The notes under the pieces: generated by a model
Told to the model about the DNA's origin: nothing
What the model saw: the letters and a program-made list of their open reading frames with translations, nothing else
Database searches by the model: none
NCBI RefSeq assembly: GCF_007751715.1
Contig: NZ_CP036292.1
Span: 2,294,001 to 2,358,000 of the forward strand
Direction: 5' to 3'
Source of the DNA: Rosistilla oblonga
GTDB taxonomy: Bacteria > Planctomycetota > Planctomycetia > Pirellulales > Pirellulaceae
Length of the DNA: 64,000 bases
Shown here: positions 32,966 through 42,467 of the stretch, piece by piece
Numbering within the stretch: the stretch's first letter is position 1
Layout of the letters: every line of letters begins with the position of its first letter
Program-made: the position numbers and the translations under genes

Positions 32966-33784
32966 TTATTTGGTTTGGAGCAGTTTCAGTCCGTTGGCGG
33001 CGTCGGGGACTGCGCGGGTCACGCGTCCGGTGCATCCGGTCCCTTTGCTGCAACGACCGCTGGCGACCAGCAGTTCACCGCCGGGGAGTTTTTCGATGCC
33101 CAAAGAGCAATTGAATTTGTAGCGTCCAATCATCTTGAAGTTAGCGTCGGTGACCAAGGTTTCGGCGGGGCTGCCGTAGCAACCGAACCACCAGCGGTCG
33201 TGAGCGAACGTGGCGGTTTGGATGCCCAATAAGGTTTGCCCGCTGGTGACGATGTGCTTCTTAACGAATGTGAAATCGGCGTCGTATTGGTAGACGTAGT
33301 TCACTTCGATGTCGGATGGCAGACCGCCGACGACGTAGAAGTTGCCGTCGTATACTCCGATCCCACCGGCACCGTGGAAGACCTGTTGAGTCTCATGGCG
33401 GGCGATTTCTTTCAGGTTCGTCGCATCGTAGACGTAGACCCAAGAATCGGCATTCCCCTCGGGATCGTTGAAGCGGCCCAAGTTGACCGCGACATAGATC
33501 TTGCCCTGGTCGATGCAGAGGTCGCCATGGTGGTTGGCGACAGGGATTTTCGTGATCACCTTTCCGTCGAGGTCGGTTTTGACAAGCGTCGTGGTAAAGC
33601 TCCAATAGATCGCATCGCCATCGGTGCAGACGCCTTGCAGGTGGTGCGGGTAGGTCCCTTCGCAATCGACTTGGTTGGGAAATGTGGAGGCAGGTTTTGT
33701 GGCCGGCGTGGTGTCAGCAGCCGATGCGCCGGGAGCGACCGCGGCCGCGAAAACCATCAGGAAAGCGATTGAGGCAAGTTTCAT
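32966..33784 (-). CDS. Secreted beta-propeller-like protein
   Basis: A 272-residue protein with a clean signal peptide (MKLASIAFLMVFAAAVAPG, cleavage near ASAAD). The mature part is made of repeated beta segments of about 45 residues, such as HHGDLCIDQGKIYVAVNLGR and GIGVYDGNFYVVGGLPSD, compatible with a beta-propeller. I see no catalytic motif. Five Cys are present in the mature protein, three near the end (CSLG, CSKGTGC). It heads the minus-strand group with the phosphoesterase, whose start is 17 bases after its stop. Confidence 0.75.
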   Translation of the reverse strand: MKLASIAFLMVFAAAVAPGASAADTTPATKPASTFPNQVDCEGTYPHHLQGVCTDGDAIYWSFTTTLVKTDLDGKVITKIPVANHHGDLCIDQGKIYVAVNLGRFNDPEGNADSWVYVYDATNLKEIARHETQQVFHGAGGIGVYDGNFYVVGGLPSDIEVNYVYQYDADFTFVKKHIVTSGQTLLGIQTATFAHDRWWFGCYGSPAETLVTDANFKMIGRYKFNCSLGIEKLPGGELLVASGRCSKGTGCTGRVTRAVPDAANGLKLLQTK

Positions 33785-33983
33785 CCGTCGACTCTTTCGA
33801 TAGGGTTGGGGATTCTAGAGGTGGTTCATTGGTGATTTCAGAGGCCAATTCTACCAGTTCCCGATGGCTGTGTGAGCAGATCGTCGACGGCATCGGATTC
33901 CGGCTTCTGTCTGCCCGTTGTCGTCCCCAAACGCAGATCCCATTTCGCTTGACTCACAAACGGTCGTCGCGTAAAGTATCTGC

Positions 33984-34496
33984 ATGTCATCAAAAAAGAG
34001 GAGCGAGCCAACGAAAGGCCTTCGACCGCTGCAACAGGAGCTCAAGAAGAAGGCTCCGTTCACGTCGCCGCATCAGGAAGCGGTGCTGAATGTGCTGCGG
34101 ACCAGCGACCAATTTCAAAACCGGTTTGGGCGGCTACTGCGGAAGTACGGCCTGACCGGTTCGCAGTACAACGTGTTGCGAATCTTGCGAGGGGAGGGAA
34201 AACCTTTGCCAAGCCTGGAAATTGCCGATCGGATGATCCAGGTCGTACCCGCGATCACCGGTTTGATCGATCGACTGGAAAAGCAGGGCTTCGTTAGCCG
34301 AGACCGCAGCACCGTCGATCGCCGCGTGGTCAACGTCGCGATCACCGACAAGGGGCTCGACGTTTTGGAACCGCTGGATCGGCCTGTGAACACATTGCAC
34401 AAACAGCTTCTCAAGCACCTCGATCGCAGCGAACTGTCGCAACTAAGCCATCTGTTGGAGAAAGCTCGCAGCCGAATCGACGCGTTGGACGACTGA
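33984..34496 (+). CDS. MarR-family transcriptional regulator
   Basis: A 170-residue winged-helix regulator. The core runs from about residue 30 to 150, with YNVLRILRGEGKPLPSLEIA (helix-turn-helix) and LIDRLEKQGFVSRDRSTVDR (wing with the typical D-R-R) as the signature. An N-terminal basic extension of 30 residues is extra. MarR proteins are dimeric repressors released by small ligands. A DoxX gene lies 213 bases downstream on the same strand and is the obvious candidate target. The operator itself was not identified. Confidence 0.9.
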   Translation: MSSKKRSEPTKGLRPLQQELKKKAPFTSPHQEAVLNVLRTSDQFQNRFGRLLRKYGLTGSQYNVLRILRGEGKPLPSLEIADRMIQVVPAITGLIDRLEKQGFVSRDRSTVDRRVVNVAITDKGLDVLEPLDRPVNTLHKQLLKHLDRSELSQLSHLLEKARSRIDALDD

Positions 34497-34709
34497 ATCG
34501 TCTCACGTTTTTCCTGCATGCTTGACGCATCAGCAGGCCGTCCGGCGAGTATGAAAAACGAGTGAAGTTTGCCGGCGTCGACGCGTTTTATCGATAGACG
34601 GTTTGAATTGGCATTCGCCCCGCAACGACGCACTTCCAATCGGCAGCTCCTTTGTTCGGGACCTGTCCCATGACTCAACCACCACTTCAATTTTGAGGAG
34701 CCACAAAAG

Positions 34710-35153
34710 ATGAACAGCAACCCCCTTCAAGGTGTCGCCGCCGTACTTGGCCGGATCATGATCGCGACCATCTTTTTGATGAGTGCGATCGGCAACAAGA
34801 TTCCCAAGTTTAATGACGTCGTCGCCTACATGGGCTCCGAAGGCGTGCCGATGCCGAAGGTGATGTTGGCCGGAGCGATCGTGTTTCTGATCGCCGGCAG
34901 CCTGTCGATCATCCTGGGCTTCAAAGCCCGCATCGGCGCGCTGCTGCTGCTGGTCTTCTTGGTTCTGGCGACCTACTTCTTCCACGATTTCTGGACCTTT
35001 GAAGGAGAAGCCCAACAGATGCAGATGATTCAGTTCATGAAAAATCTGTCGATGATGGGAACGATGATCTTCCTGATCGCCCAAGGCTCCGGCCCAATGA
35101 GCCTCGATAATCGCAGCACGCATGTGAGAGAAGAGGAATCGCCCGCTGCGTGA
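34710..35153 (+). CDS. DoxX family membrane protein
   Basis: A 147-residue protein with four hydrophobic helices and the DoxX pattern: GRIMIATIFLMSAIGNK in helix 1 and LIAGSLSIILGFKARIGALL in the middle. A good ribosome site (GAGGAG) precedes the ATG. DoxX proteins are small inner-membrane proteins; some act in quinone- or thiol-linked redox stress responses, but for this branch the role is unknown. Its position after a MarR regulator suggests induction by a small stress ligand. Repeats and a long hairpin follow. Confidence 0.9.
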   Translation: MNSNPLQGVAAVLGRIMIATIFLMSAIGNKIPKFNDVVAYMGSEGVPMPKVMLAGAIVFLIAGSLSIILGFKARIGALLLLVFLVLATYFFHDFWTFEGEAQQMQMIQFMKNLSMMGTMIFLIAQGSGPMSLDNRSTHVREEESPAA

Positions 35154-35159
35154 GTGGAA

Positions 35160-35410
35160 CGTCGTGCCGGTCGCACCCCGCAGGGATGCCAGAGGGTAGC
35201 CGGTGGTCGGAGCGTAGCGAATACCACCGGATTCGACGCCGAAAACGCTCGACGTCCCCGGCGGGGGCGTACAACAACCTGTGATCCCTTCGGGAGCACC
35301 GCGCATTGAGACGCTGCAATCCGGAGGGGCGCCGCTGCGCGACGACCTCCGGCTACCATCTGTGATCCCTCCGGGGATCGAAACTCTTGACGGCTCGTCG
35401 GTTTAGTCAC
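35160..35410. repeat. Composite intergenic repeat block
   Basis: The block contains TGTGATCCCTTCGGGA (about 35279) and TGTGATCCCTCCGGGG (about 35361), and a CCCCGGCGGGGG palindrome (about 35257-35268). It is GC-rich, has no supported gene and resembles planctomycete intergenic repeats. Confidence 0.55.
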
Positions 35411-35428
35411 AACGAGTTTCCTTGAATT

Positions 35429-35490
35429 AGCCGTTTGGGCGTTAGCCCCGGTTTAGCGGTGCTTGAACCGGGGCTAACGCCCAAACGGCT
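35429..35490. repeat. Long perfect hairpin (25-bp stem)
   Basis: The 25 bases from 35429 (AGCCGTTTGGGCGTTAGCCC, then CGGTT) are exactly complementary to 35466-35490, with a 12-base loop. Partial pairing continues outside (AAT/ATT). The element sits between the convergent doxX and kinase genes and could terminate both transcripts, but no long T-run is present. The symmetry also fits a palindromic repeat family. Confidence 0.92.
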
Positions 35491-35542
35491 GATTAAATCG
35501 ACAGGCCGTTGACGACTTCCGCTACGGTCGCGTTGCGTTCGT

Positions 35543-37819
35543 TTACGTGGTCGGTTGGGGCTTGGGCTGAGAGTTCGCTTGCCACCAGGCGTTTGCTTCT
35601 TCGGCAGTCCATGGATCTTTGGCCGCTAGCTCTTCCAGGCGAGTCCGCAACTGGGCGGCGTTATCGGGGCGATCGTCGGGTGACTTGGCGAGACACCGCA
35701 TCACGATCGCATCGAGCGCGGGGATCGACGCCGTCGCTCCCGCTTGGCTCGGCGACAACGGCATCACTCCCAACACCTGCTCGAAGATCATCTCCGGATT
35801 AGCTGTCGTAAACGGCGGCCGCCCCGTCAACATAAAATAACCGACCGCACCGATCGCGTAGACATCCATCCGCGGGTCGACAGCGGCGGGCGTGCGAACT
35901 CGCTCGGGAGACATGAACATCGGCGTTCCCGCCCAGATCGTCTCTCGCGTGCGGAACTCTTTACTGTTGGGAGCTACCGATTTGGCCAAGCCGAAATCGA
36001 ACAGGATCAACCAATCCGCTTCGTTCCCACGACGGGTGATGATGATGTTTTCCGGTTTGATGTCGCGATGAATCAATCCCGCCGTATGCGCCTCTTCGAT
36101 CGACTTGCACAACTGAATCAGGAAGTGCAAGGTCCGGCTTGCCGACAGCGATCCACTGCGGGCGATCACCGTGCTGAGCGTTAATCCGTCCAGATACTCC
36201 ATCGCAAAATAGATCAGCCCATCGTCGGTCCGGCCGTAATCGAGAATTCGGATCGTGTGCGGGCTCGTCAACTGAGCGGCCAGTTTGACTTCGCGATCAA
36301 ACCGCCCGACGTCGACCATCGTCAAGCGGTCGGGACGCAAGATCTTCACGGCGCTGGCCCGTTTCAACAGCGAATGCCGAGCGCGGTAGACGTACCCCAT
36401 TCCACCCTCGCCGATTTTCTCTAACAATTCGTAGGCACCGACCTGTTGGATTTCCGAACCAGCCGAAAATTGTTTCGGCCGGAAAAAGCTGGTCCCAAAC
36501 CAAGCGAGGCCCGCGAACCCAAGCGGCAGAAACAACATCGCGGCCAGCCCCAAACGCAACCAGCGAGAAAACTGATACGCGTTGGCAAAACTCAACTCGC
36601 TGATAATCCCTAGTTGCAGTTCGGGGATCCAACGCCAAGCTCCCACGACCCATTCGCCGCGGATGTCGCGATACCCATCGATGTTCGAACCATCCTCGCC
36701 CACGACCACGCGAGCCGCAGCTTCGGTGAGCGGCAGCATTTGTCGCTGGCGGTCCGAGCGATAGCCCTTGGCAAGTCGCCCGCCGGGATCGACAACGCGA
36801 GCAAAACCCGCGTCGGCGTCGGCATCGACGATTCCCAATTCCGGCCATCGATTTGCATAACGCGATCGGATCAGCATATTTGCGTAGCGGTCGATACAAA
36901 ACGTGTCGGCGGTTGTGCCGACATTCTGTTTTTCAAACAGGGCCTGGAAGTGCTGCAACCACTCGGGATCGACAACTCGCATCACCGCGATCGGACGATC
37001 GTCGCTGTCGTTGATCGGAAACGAAACCCACATGCCCGCTGGCGGCTCGCGATCGTCTCCCACAACCGCCTGCATCGGGAACTGGATCTGCACCGTGCCG
37101 TTTAACGCGTGCCCCAGTTCGACCATCGCTTCGGGCGGCAGATGCCTGCCAACCTGCGCCTGCTCCCGCGGCCCACTCGCCAAGATCACACCTTGAGGAC
37201 TGAACAAGCAATATTGCGTCTTGGCACCAAACAGACTGGCTGACCGACTGCGGAGCGCATCGGCGAGGTCGCGAGCATCGCTCTCCCCGCGTCCCGGTTC
37301 GACATACTGCTGTGCCAGATCAAACAGGTTAGGATCGCGGCCCCACATCCGCCCCTGGCTGCGCAGATGCGTCGCCCATTGTTGGATTCCGGCTGCCGCC
37401 GATTTGACATTCGAACGCAGCGCCGCTCGTTCCGAATCGATCGAATACCTTCGCACGCCTCGATCGATCGACCAAGCGATTAAAAATGAGACGAGGCTGA
37501 TGCCAAGAAACGCGAGCAACCGACTGGAACCTCGCAAACGGGACCTCAGCCACGCCGCGACCGTAGGTTTGTGAGGTCGCATCCTCGCCAAGACCGACGA
37601 GTCGTTGATGATGGTCTGCGAAGCCTGCTGCAGAAACGGCGTCTGACCCTCGCGTGTCGCCGCTTCGGAATCGTGATGCTTCAGCAGTTTCAAGACATCG
37701 CTGCGGAGCGAACGATCGTCGCCACAAAGCGAATCCAAACGCTGCAGTTGACTTTCAGTCGGCACGCTTTCGACGGCAAGAAAGATCTCTTTGACACGTG
37801 CATAATGCTCCGGCGTCAT
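35543..37819 (-). CDS. Transmembrane serine/threonine protein kinase with periplasmic sensor
   Basis: A 758-residue receptor-like kinase. The first 90 residues are cytoplasmic. TM1 is LLAFLGISLVSFLIAW near 105 and TM2 is LRLGLAAMLFLPLGFAGLAW near 430. The 310 residues between them would face the periplasm and resemble a Cache-type sensor. The C-terminal kinase (about 465-740) is complete: GEGGMGYVYRARH, the Lys in AVKIL, HRDIKPENI and DFGLAKS. The kinase being after TM2 is the reverse of the common PknB layout. The ATG overlaps the sigma-factor stop by 4 bases (ATGA), so the two are coupled; the kinase may control the sigma factor. Confidence 0.94.
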   Translation of the reverse strand: MTPEHYARVKEIFLAVESVPTESQLQRLDSLCGDDRSLRSDVLKLLKHHDSEAATREGQTPFLQQASQTIINDSSVLARMRPHKPTVAAWLRSRLRGSSRLLAFLGISLVSFLIAWSIDRGVRRYSIDSERAALRSNVKSAAAGIQQWATHLRSQGRMWGRDPNLFDLAQQYVEPGRGESDARDLADALRSRSASLFGAKTQYCLFSPQGVILASGPREQAQVGRHLPPEAMVELGHALNGTVQIQFPMQAVVGDDREPPAGMWVSFPINDSDDRPIAVMRVVDPEWLQHFQALFEKQNVGTTADTFCIDRYANMLIRSRYANRWPELGIVDADADAGFARVVDPGGRLAKGYRSDRQRQMLPLTEAAARVVVGEDGSNIDGYRDIRGEWVVGAWRWIPELQLGIISELSFANAYQFSRWLRLGLAAMLFLPLGFAGLAWFGTSFFRPKQFSAGSEIQQVGAYELLEKIGEGGMGYVYRARHSLLKRASAVKILRPDRLTMVDVGRFDREVKLAAQLTSPHTIRILDYGRTDDGLIYFAMEYLDGLTLSTVIARSGSLSASRTLHFLIQLCKSIEEAHTAGLIHRDIKPENIIITRRGNEADWLILFDFGLAKSVAPNSKEFRTRETIWAGTPMFMSPERVRTPAAVDPRMDVYAIGAVGYFMLTGRPPFTTANPEMIFEQVLGVMPLSPSQAGATASIPALDAIVMRCLAKSPDDRPDNAAQLRTRLEELAAKDPWTAEEANAWWQANSQPKPQPTT

Positions 37820-38382
37820 TCCCGAGCATCCTCATCGAGAGTATTCCTCAGCCACGCCCTCGCCATCGCCCACTCCTTTTCGACGGTGCGGAGCCCCATC
37901 TGCAGAGCCCCGGCGATCTCTTTCATCGTCATCCCGCCAAAGAACCGCATCTCGACGATCCGAGCTTGAGTGGGATCCAGTCCCGCCAACGTCTCCAACA
38001 GATCGTCCAGCGCCAACACGTCGGCATCGCGTTCCATCGAAAATGTCGACACATCGTCCAGTTCGATCCGCGACCATTCCCCGCCCCGTTTTTGGGCGTG
38101 CACGCGGCGGGCATGATCGACGAGGATCCGCCGCATCACACGAGCGCCAATCGCAAAAAAGTGAGTCTTCCCGGCCCAATCGACTCGATTCTGATCGATC
38201 ATCCGGAAATAGGCTTCATGCACCAGCGAGGTGGCGCTCAGCTTGTCGCGATCGGGTTCGTCGCGCAGATAACTGCCCGCCAAACGAATCAGATCGTCAT
38301 AAACGAGCGTGAACAGACCCTCCGCTTTGGGATTGCCCTTGGCACGCTGAGCCTTCAGAAGTTCGTCCGTTGCATTTTCCAT
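37816..38382 (-). CDS. ECF-type RNA polymerase sigma factor
   Basis: A 188-residue sigma factor with regions 2 and 4. Region 2 includes LFTLVYDDLIRLAGSYLR and SLVHEAYFRM. Region 4 includes IVEMRFFGGMTMKEIAGALQ and a recognition helix RTVEKEWAMARAWL. It resembles the TIGR02999/Sig-70_X6 group, which is common in planctomycetes next to Ser/Thr kinases. There is no anti-sigma factor gene; instead the kinase gene follows with a 4-base overlap. The ATG at 38382 is preferred over an upstream in-frame start at 38466. The 450-base upstream spacer probably holds its promoter. Confidence 0.92.
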   Translation of the reverse strand: MENATDELLKAQRAKGNPKAEGLFTLVYDDLIRLAGSYLRDEPDRDKLSATSLVHEAYFRMIDQNRVDWAGKTHFFAIGARVMRRILVDHARRVHAQKRGGEWSRIELDDVSTFSMERDADVLALDDLLETLAGLDPTQARIVEMRFFGGMTMKEIAGALQMGLRTVEKEWAMARAWLRNTLDEDARE

Positions 38383-38769
38383 CTGATCTTGGGGAGACTG
38401 CCTTTTTCGAACTCTAATTGCAAACCGCTCGCTCGCGTGCCCAAACCGCCGCCGAGAACACCACAACCAATACCTTTGTAAACTCCACTTATTCTACCCG
38501 AAACCGGAATTTTTCACTATCGCGAAGTCTTAAAGCATTCAAAAGTTAGCGAATTGGTACGACAAAAACGATCGCGCCGACAATACCGCCCCCCGACACC
38601 ATCGCAGAGCCCGCGTTTTCCAGCAATTCCAGAAACCGGACCCGCTCGCCAGCGGGAGACAGCAACCACCTCACTGGTTGCCGCCGATCGTCACAACCCG
38701 AACAACCCGCACCACTCAGTTAGGGCAGGGCATTCCCTCCGGTCAAAAAAAATCGGCTCGCCCCCCCAC
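38383..38769. other. Intergenic region upstream of the sigma factor
   Basis: Between the sigma-factor start and the pyc terminator. It has an AT-richer part near 38480-38560 that may contain the sigma-factor promoter. I see no gene, clear promoter boxes or operator. Confidence 0.4.
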
Positions 38770-38807
38770 AAAACCTCCAGACCGCGGGTCGGTAGCGGTC
38801 GGGAGGT
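38770..38807 (-). terminator. Rho-independent terminator after pyc
   Basis: On the minus strand ACCTCC-x-GACCGC, a 9-base loop and GCGGTC-x-GGAGGT form a 12-bp stem with one mismatch, followed by TTTT. It lies 30-65 bases after the pyc stop. Confidence 0.8.
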
Positions 38808-38835
38808 CCCCCGGTCGACGGACCGGCCGTCCGCA

Positions 38836-41800
38836 TTAACTCTCCAAGACAACAACAAGATCTCCGGTATCGACTTGGCTGCCCGGCTTCACGACCAGCT
38901 TCTGGACGACACCTTTGTGCGGAGCCGCGATGGTCGTCTCCATTTTCATCGCTTCCAACACCAACAGCTTCTGCCCGGCCTGCACCTTGTCGCCCTCGGC
39001 GACGGCAACGCTGACCACCATCCCTGGCATGTTGGCAGCAACTTGGTTCGCGTCGCTGGTGTCGGCCTTCACGGCTTTGGCGTTCTCCGGCTCCAACGCC
39101 TTGTCGATGACTTCGATCTCACGCGGCTGACCGTTGAGTTCAAAGAAGACCGTCCGGTGCCCGTCGGGATGCGGCTGGCCGGTCGCCAAATATTTGACGA
39201 TCAACCGCTTGCCCGGCTCGATATCGACAGCGATCTCCTCGCCCGGCGTTTGGCCGTAGAAGAAGTTCGGCGTCGGGATGTTGCTGACGTTCCCGTACTC
39301 GCGGCGATAGGCGGCAAAGTCGCTGAAGACCTTCGGATACAACAGCATCGATGCAGCATACCGATCGGCATCGCTGCCGACCAATTCTCCCGCTTCTGTC
39401 TTAGCCGCCGCGATGTCTGCTGGCGGCATCGATTCGCCGGGCCGACCGGTGACCTGAGGCTCTCCCTGCAGCACGACCTCGATCATCCGCTGCGGGAAAC
39501 CGCCCGGCGGCTGCCCCATCCGACCGCCGACCAGATCGACGACCGACGCGGGGAAAGCGATCGGTTTATCGGATCGCAACACATCGTCGGCCGTCAGTTC
39601 GTTAGCGACCATAAACAGAGCCAGATCGCCAACCGCTTTGGAGGTCGGCGTGACTTTGACGATATCACCTAACAACGTGTTGCACGTTGCATACGTCTTG
39701 CAGACTTCGGCCCAGCGATCGCTGAGTCCCAAGGCGCGGGCTTGCTGGAATAGGTTGGTGTACTGTCCGCCTGGCATCTCGTGTTCGTAGAGATCGCCGG
39801 TCGCCGGCAGGACCAAGCTTTCAAAGGGCGTATAAAATTCGCGAGCCGCCTGCCAATAGGTCGCCAGCGAAGTCAACGATTCGGTCGACAGCGAACTCGC
39901 CCGCGGCGTGTTCCGCAGGGCTTCGACCAAGCTGTTGAGGTTAACCTGCGAAGTCCCGCCCGAGAGCGGCGCCAGAGCAGCGTCGGCGATCTGCAGCCCT
40001 TCGTCGGCAGCCGCCAAGATCGATGCGGCTTGGATTCCGCCGGTGTCGTGGGTATGGAAGTGGATCGGGATTCCGACGTTCTCCTTCAACGCCTTGACCA
40101 GCGTACGAGCGGCTTGCGGTTTCAGCAGCCCCGCCATGTCTTTGATCGCCAGCAGATGCGCGCCCAGTTTTTCTAACTCCTTGGCCAGCTCGACGTAATA
40201 GTTCAACGAATATTTCGTCCGCCCCGGATTCTGGATATCGCCGGTGTAACAGATCGACGCTTCGCAGATCCCGCCGGCATCGATCACCGCGTCCATCGCG
40301 ACGCGCATGTTCGGCACCCAGTTCAAGGCGTCGAAGACACGGAAGACGTCCATGCCCGCCGCGGCGGCTTCTTTGACAAACAGCTGCACGACGTTGTCGG
40401 GATAGTTTGTATAGCCGACCGCGTTGGAGGCTCGCAACAACATCTGGAACAGAATATTTGGCACCGCCGCTCGCAGATCGACTAAGCGATTCCAAGGGCA
40501 TTCGTTCAAGAACCGCATCGATGTATCAAACGTCGCACCGCCCCACATCTCCAGCGAAAACAGCTGCGACGCCAGATGCGAATAAGCTGGGGCAATCTGC
40601 AACATGTCGAAGCTACGGACGCGTGTCGCCAACAGCGATTGATGTGCATCGCGCATCGTGGTGTCGGTCAGCAGCAGCCCCGATTGGTTGTTGACCCAAT
40701 CGACAAGCCCCGCCGCACCGCTCTTTAGAAACACATCGCGCGATCCCTCCGGCGGCTTCGTAGCGGCCGGGATCTCAGGCACAGGCGCCGGGGCGCGGCG
40801 AGTCGCGACGGGACGATCCAAAACCAAGGGATTGCCGTTGACAATCGTTTCGCCCAAGAACTTCAACAGCTTGGTGGCGCGATCGCGGCGACGCGGCAGA
40901 TTAAACAGATCCGGCGTCGTGTCGATCAACCGCGTCGTCGCTTCGCCAGCCAGGAACTTTTCGTTTTTGATCAACCGAGTCAGAAACGGAATGTTTGTCT
41001 TCACACCTCGGATTCGGAACTCTTGCAGGCAGCGTTCCATCCGCGATGCGGATTCGGCGAGCGTACGTCCACGAGCTGAAACTTTGACCAGCATCGAATC
41101 GTAAAACGGATTGACGACAGCACCGCTGAACGCGCTGCCGGCATCCAAACGAATCCCCAGCCCACCGGCGGAACGGTAGTGCGTGATCCTACCGTAATCG
41201 GGCAGGAACTGGTTCTCGGGGTCTTCGGTCGTCACGCGGCACTGCATCGCAAAGCCGATCGTTTTGATCTCTTCCTGCGGCGGCAGCGCCAATTCGGGAT
41301 CGGTCAGCGGCAAGCCACTGGCGACCATGATCTGCGACTTGACGAGATCGATACCGGTGACCTCTTCGGTGACCGTATGTTCGACTTGGATTCGCGGATT
41401 GACCTCGATAAAGAAGAAGTCGCCCGAGTCGATGTCCAGCAGGAATTCGACGGTTCCCGCGTTTTCGTAGCCAACTTTGTTGCCGATCGCCAACGCCGCA
41501 TCGCACAGTGCCTGGCGAGTCGCTGCGGGAAGGTTGGGTGCGGGGGCCAGTTCGACAACCTTTTGATGCCGCCGCTGGACGCTGCAATCGCGTTCGTACA
41601 AGTGCAGCAGATTGCCGTGCTGATCCCCTAACAACTGGACTTCGATGTGCCGTGCTCGTTCGACAAAGCGTTCGACAAACACCTCGTCGCTACCAAACGC
41701 TGTCAACGCTTCGCGCTGCGCCTGTTCAAACGCGGCTGCCAGTTCCTGTTCGCTGCGGACGACTCGCATTCCACGACCGCCGCCTCCCTTGGACGCCTTC

Positions 41801-42279
41801 AGCATCACCGGGTAACCGACTGCCGCAGCCTGTTTCAGCGCGTCGTCGAGATCGCCAAGAGCTTGGTTGGTGCCGCCCAGAACCGGTACACCCACCTGTT
41901 GTGCGATCTGGCGAGCGGCAACTTTATCGCCGAGGCTCTGCAGCGAATTGACGCTCGGCCCGACAAACGTGATTCCCGCGTCCTGCAACGCCTGCGCAAA
42001 GTCGGCGCGTTCGGAAAGGAAGCCGTAACCGGGATGAACGGCATCGATATCGTGGGCCACACAGATTTCGACGATCGCCGGAATATCGAGGTACGAACGA
42101 ATCGGTTCGCCCTGCTTACCGATCTGATAAGCCTCGTCGGCTTTAAAACGATGCAACGCGTAGCGATCCTCGTAGGAGTAGATCGCGACGGTGCGGATTC
42201 CCAATTCGTGGGCACTGCGAAACACACGCGTTGCGATTTCGCTGCGGTTGGCGGCAAGCAATTTTCGGATAGGACGCAT
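38836..42279 (-). CDS. pyc: Pyruvate carboxylase
   Basis: A 1147-residue single-chain pyruvate carboxylase, normal for the family. The biotin carboxylase domain (1-450) has the ATP-grasp loop KGGGGRGMRVV and IQVEHTVTEEVTG. The carboxyltransferase domain (about 530-800) has TTMRDAHQSLLATR and HFHTHDTGG. The C-terminal biotinyl domain has VLEAMKMETTI with the biotin Lys. It makes oxaloacetate from pyruvate, bicarbonate and ATP for anaplerosis and gluconeogenesis. The ATG at 42279 begins the canonical PIRKLLAANRSEIA sequence. It is monocistronic with its own terminator. Residues near the allosteric linker look normal. Confidence 0.97.
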   Translation of the reverse strand: MRPIRKLLAANRSEIATRVFRSAHELGIRTVAIYSYEDRYALHRFKADEAYQIGKQGEPIRSYLDIPAIVEICVAHDIDAVHPGYGFLSERADFAQALQDAGITFVGPSVNSLQSLGDKVAARQIAQQVGVPVLGGTNQALGDLDDALKQAAAVGYPVMLKASKGGGGRGMRVVRSEQELAAAFEQAQREALTAFGSDEVFVERFVERARHIEVQLLGDQHGNLLHLYERDCSVQRRHQKVVELAPAPNLPAATRQALCDAALAIGNKVGYENAGTVEFLLDIDSGDFFFIEVNPRIQVEHTVTEEVTGIDLVKSQIMVASGLPLTDPELALPPQEEIKTIGFAMQCRVTTEDPENQFLPDYGRITHYRSAGGLGIRLDAGSAFSGAVVNPFYDSMLVKVSARGRTLAESASRMERCLQEFRIRGVKTNIPFLTRLIKNEKFLAGEATTRLIDTTPDLFNLPRRRDRATKLLKFLGETIVNGNPLVLDRPVATRRAPAPVPEIPAATKPPEGSRDVFLKSGAAGLVDWVNNQSGLLLTDTTMRDAHQSLLATRVRSFDMLQIAPAYSHLASQLFSLEMWGGATFDTSMRFLNECPWNRLVDLRAAVPNILFQMLLRASNAVGYTNYPDNVVQLFVKEAAAAGMDVFRVFDALNWVPNMRVAMDAVIDAGGICEASICYTGDIQNPGRTKYSLNYYVELAKELEKLGAHLLAIKDMAGLLKPQAARTLVKALKENVGIPIHFHTHDTGGIQAASILAAADEGLQIADAALAPLSGGTSQVNLNSLVEALRNTPRASSLSTESLTSLATYWQAAREFYTPFESLVLPATGDLYEHEMPGGQYTNLFQQARALGLSDRWAEVCKTYATCNTLLGDIVKVTPTSKAVGDLALFMVANELTADDVLRSDKPIAFPASVVDLVGGRMGQPPGGFPQRMIEVVLQGEPQVTGRPGESMPPADIAAAKTEAGELVGSDADRYAASMLLYPKVFSDFAAYRREYGNVSNIPTPNFFYGQTPGEEIAVDIEPGKRLIVKYLATGQPHPDGHRTVFFELNGQPREIEVIDKALEPENAKAVKADTSDANQVAANMPGMVVSVAVAEGDKVQAGQKLLVLEAMKMETTIAAPHKGVVQKLVVKPGSQVDTGDLVVVLES

Positions 42280-42467
42280 TGGGGATTCAGTCGTTCTAGG
42301 TGGGCAATGTGAGTCGGCGGTTGGGTGGGACCGCACTACGAGAGCCTTTTTATAGTGAGCGTAAGCCGCGTCGGGGAGGTCCGGGGGCGATAAATTTGCC
42401 TTACACAGGTCATCTGTCGCGTCGCAGACTTGGGAAGCGACCGCGAACGATTTAGAATGGACTCACT

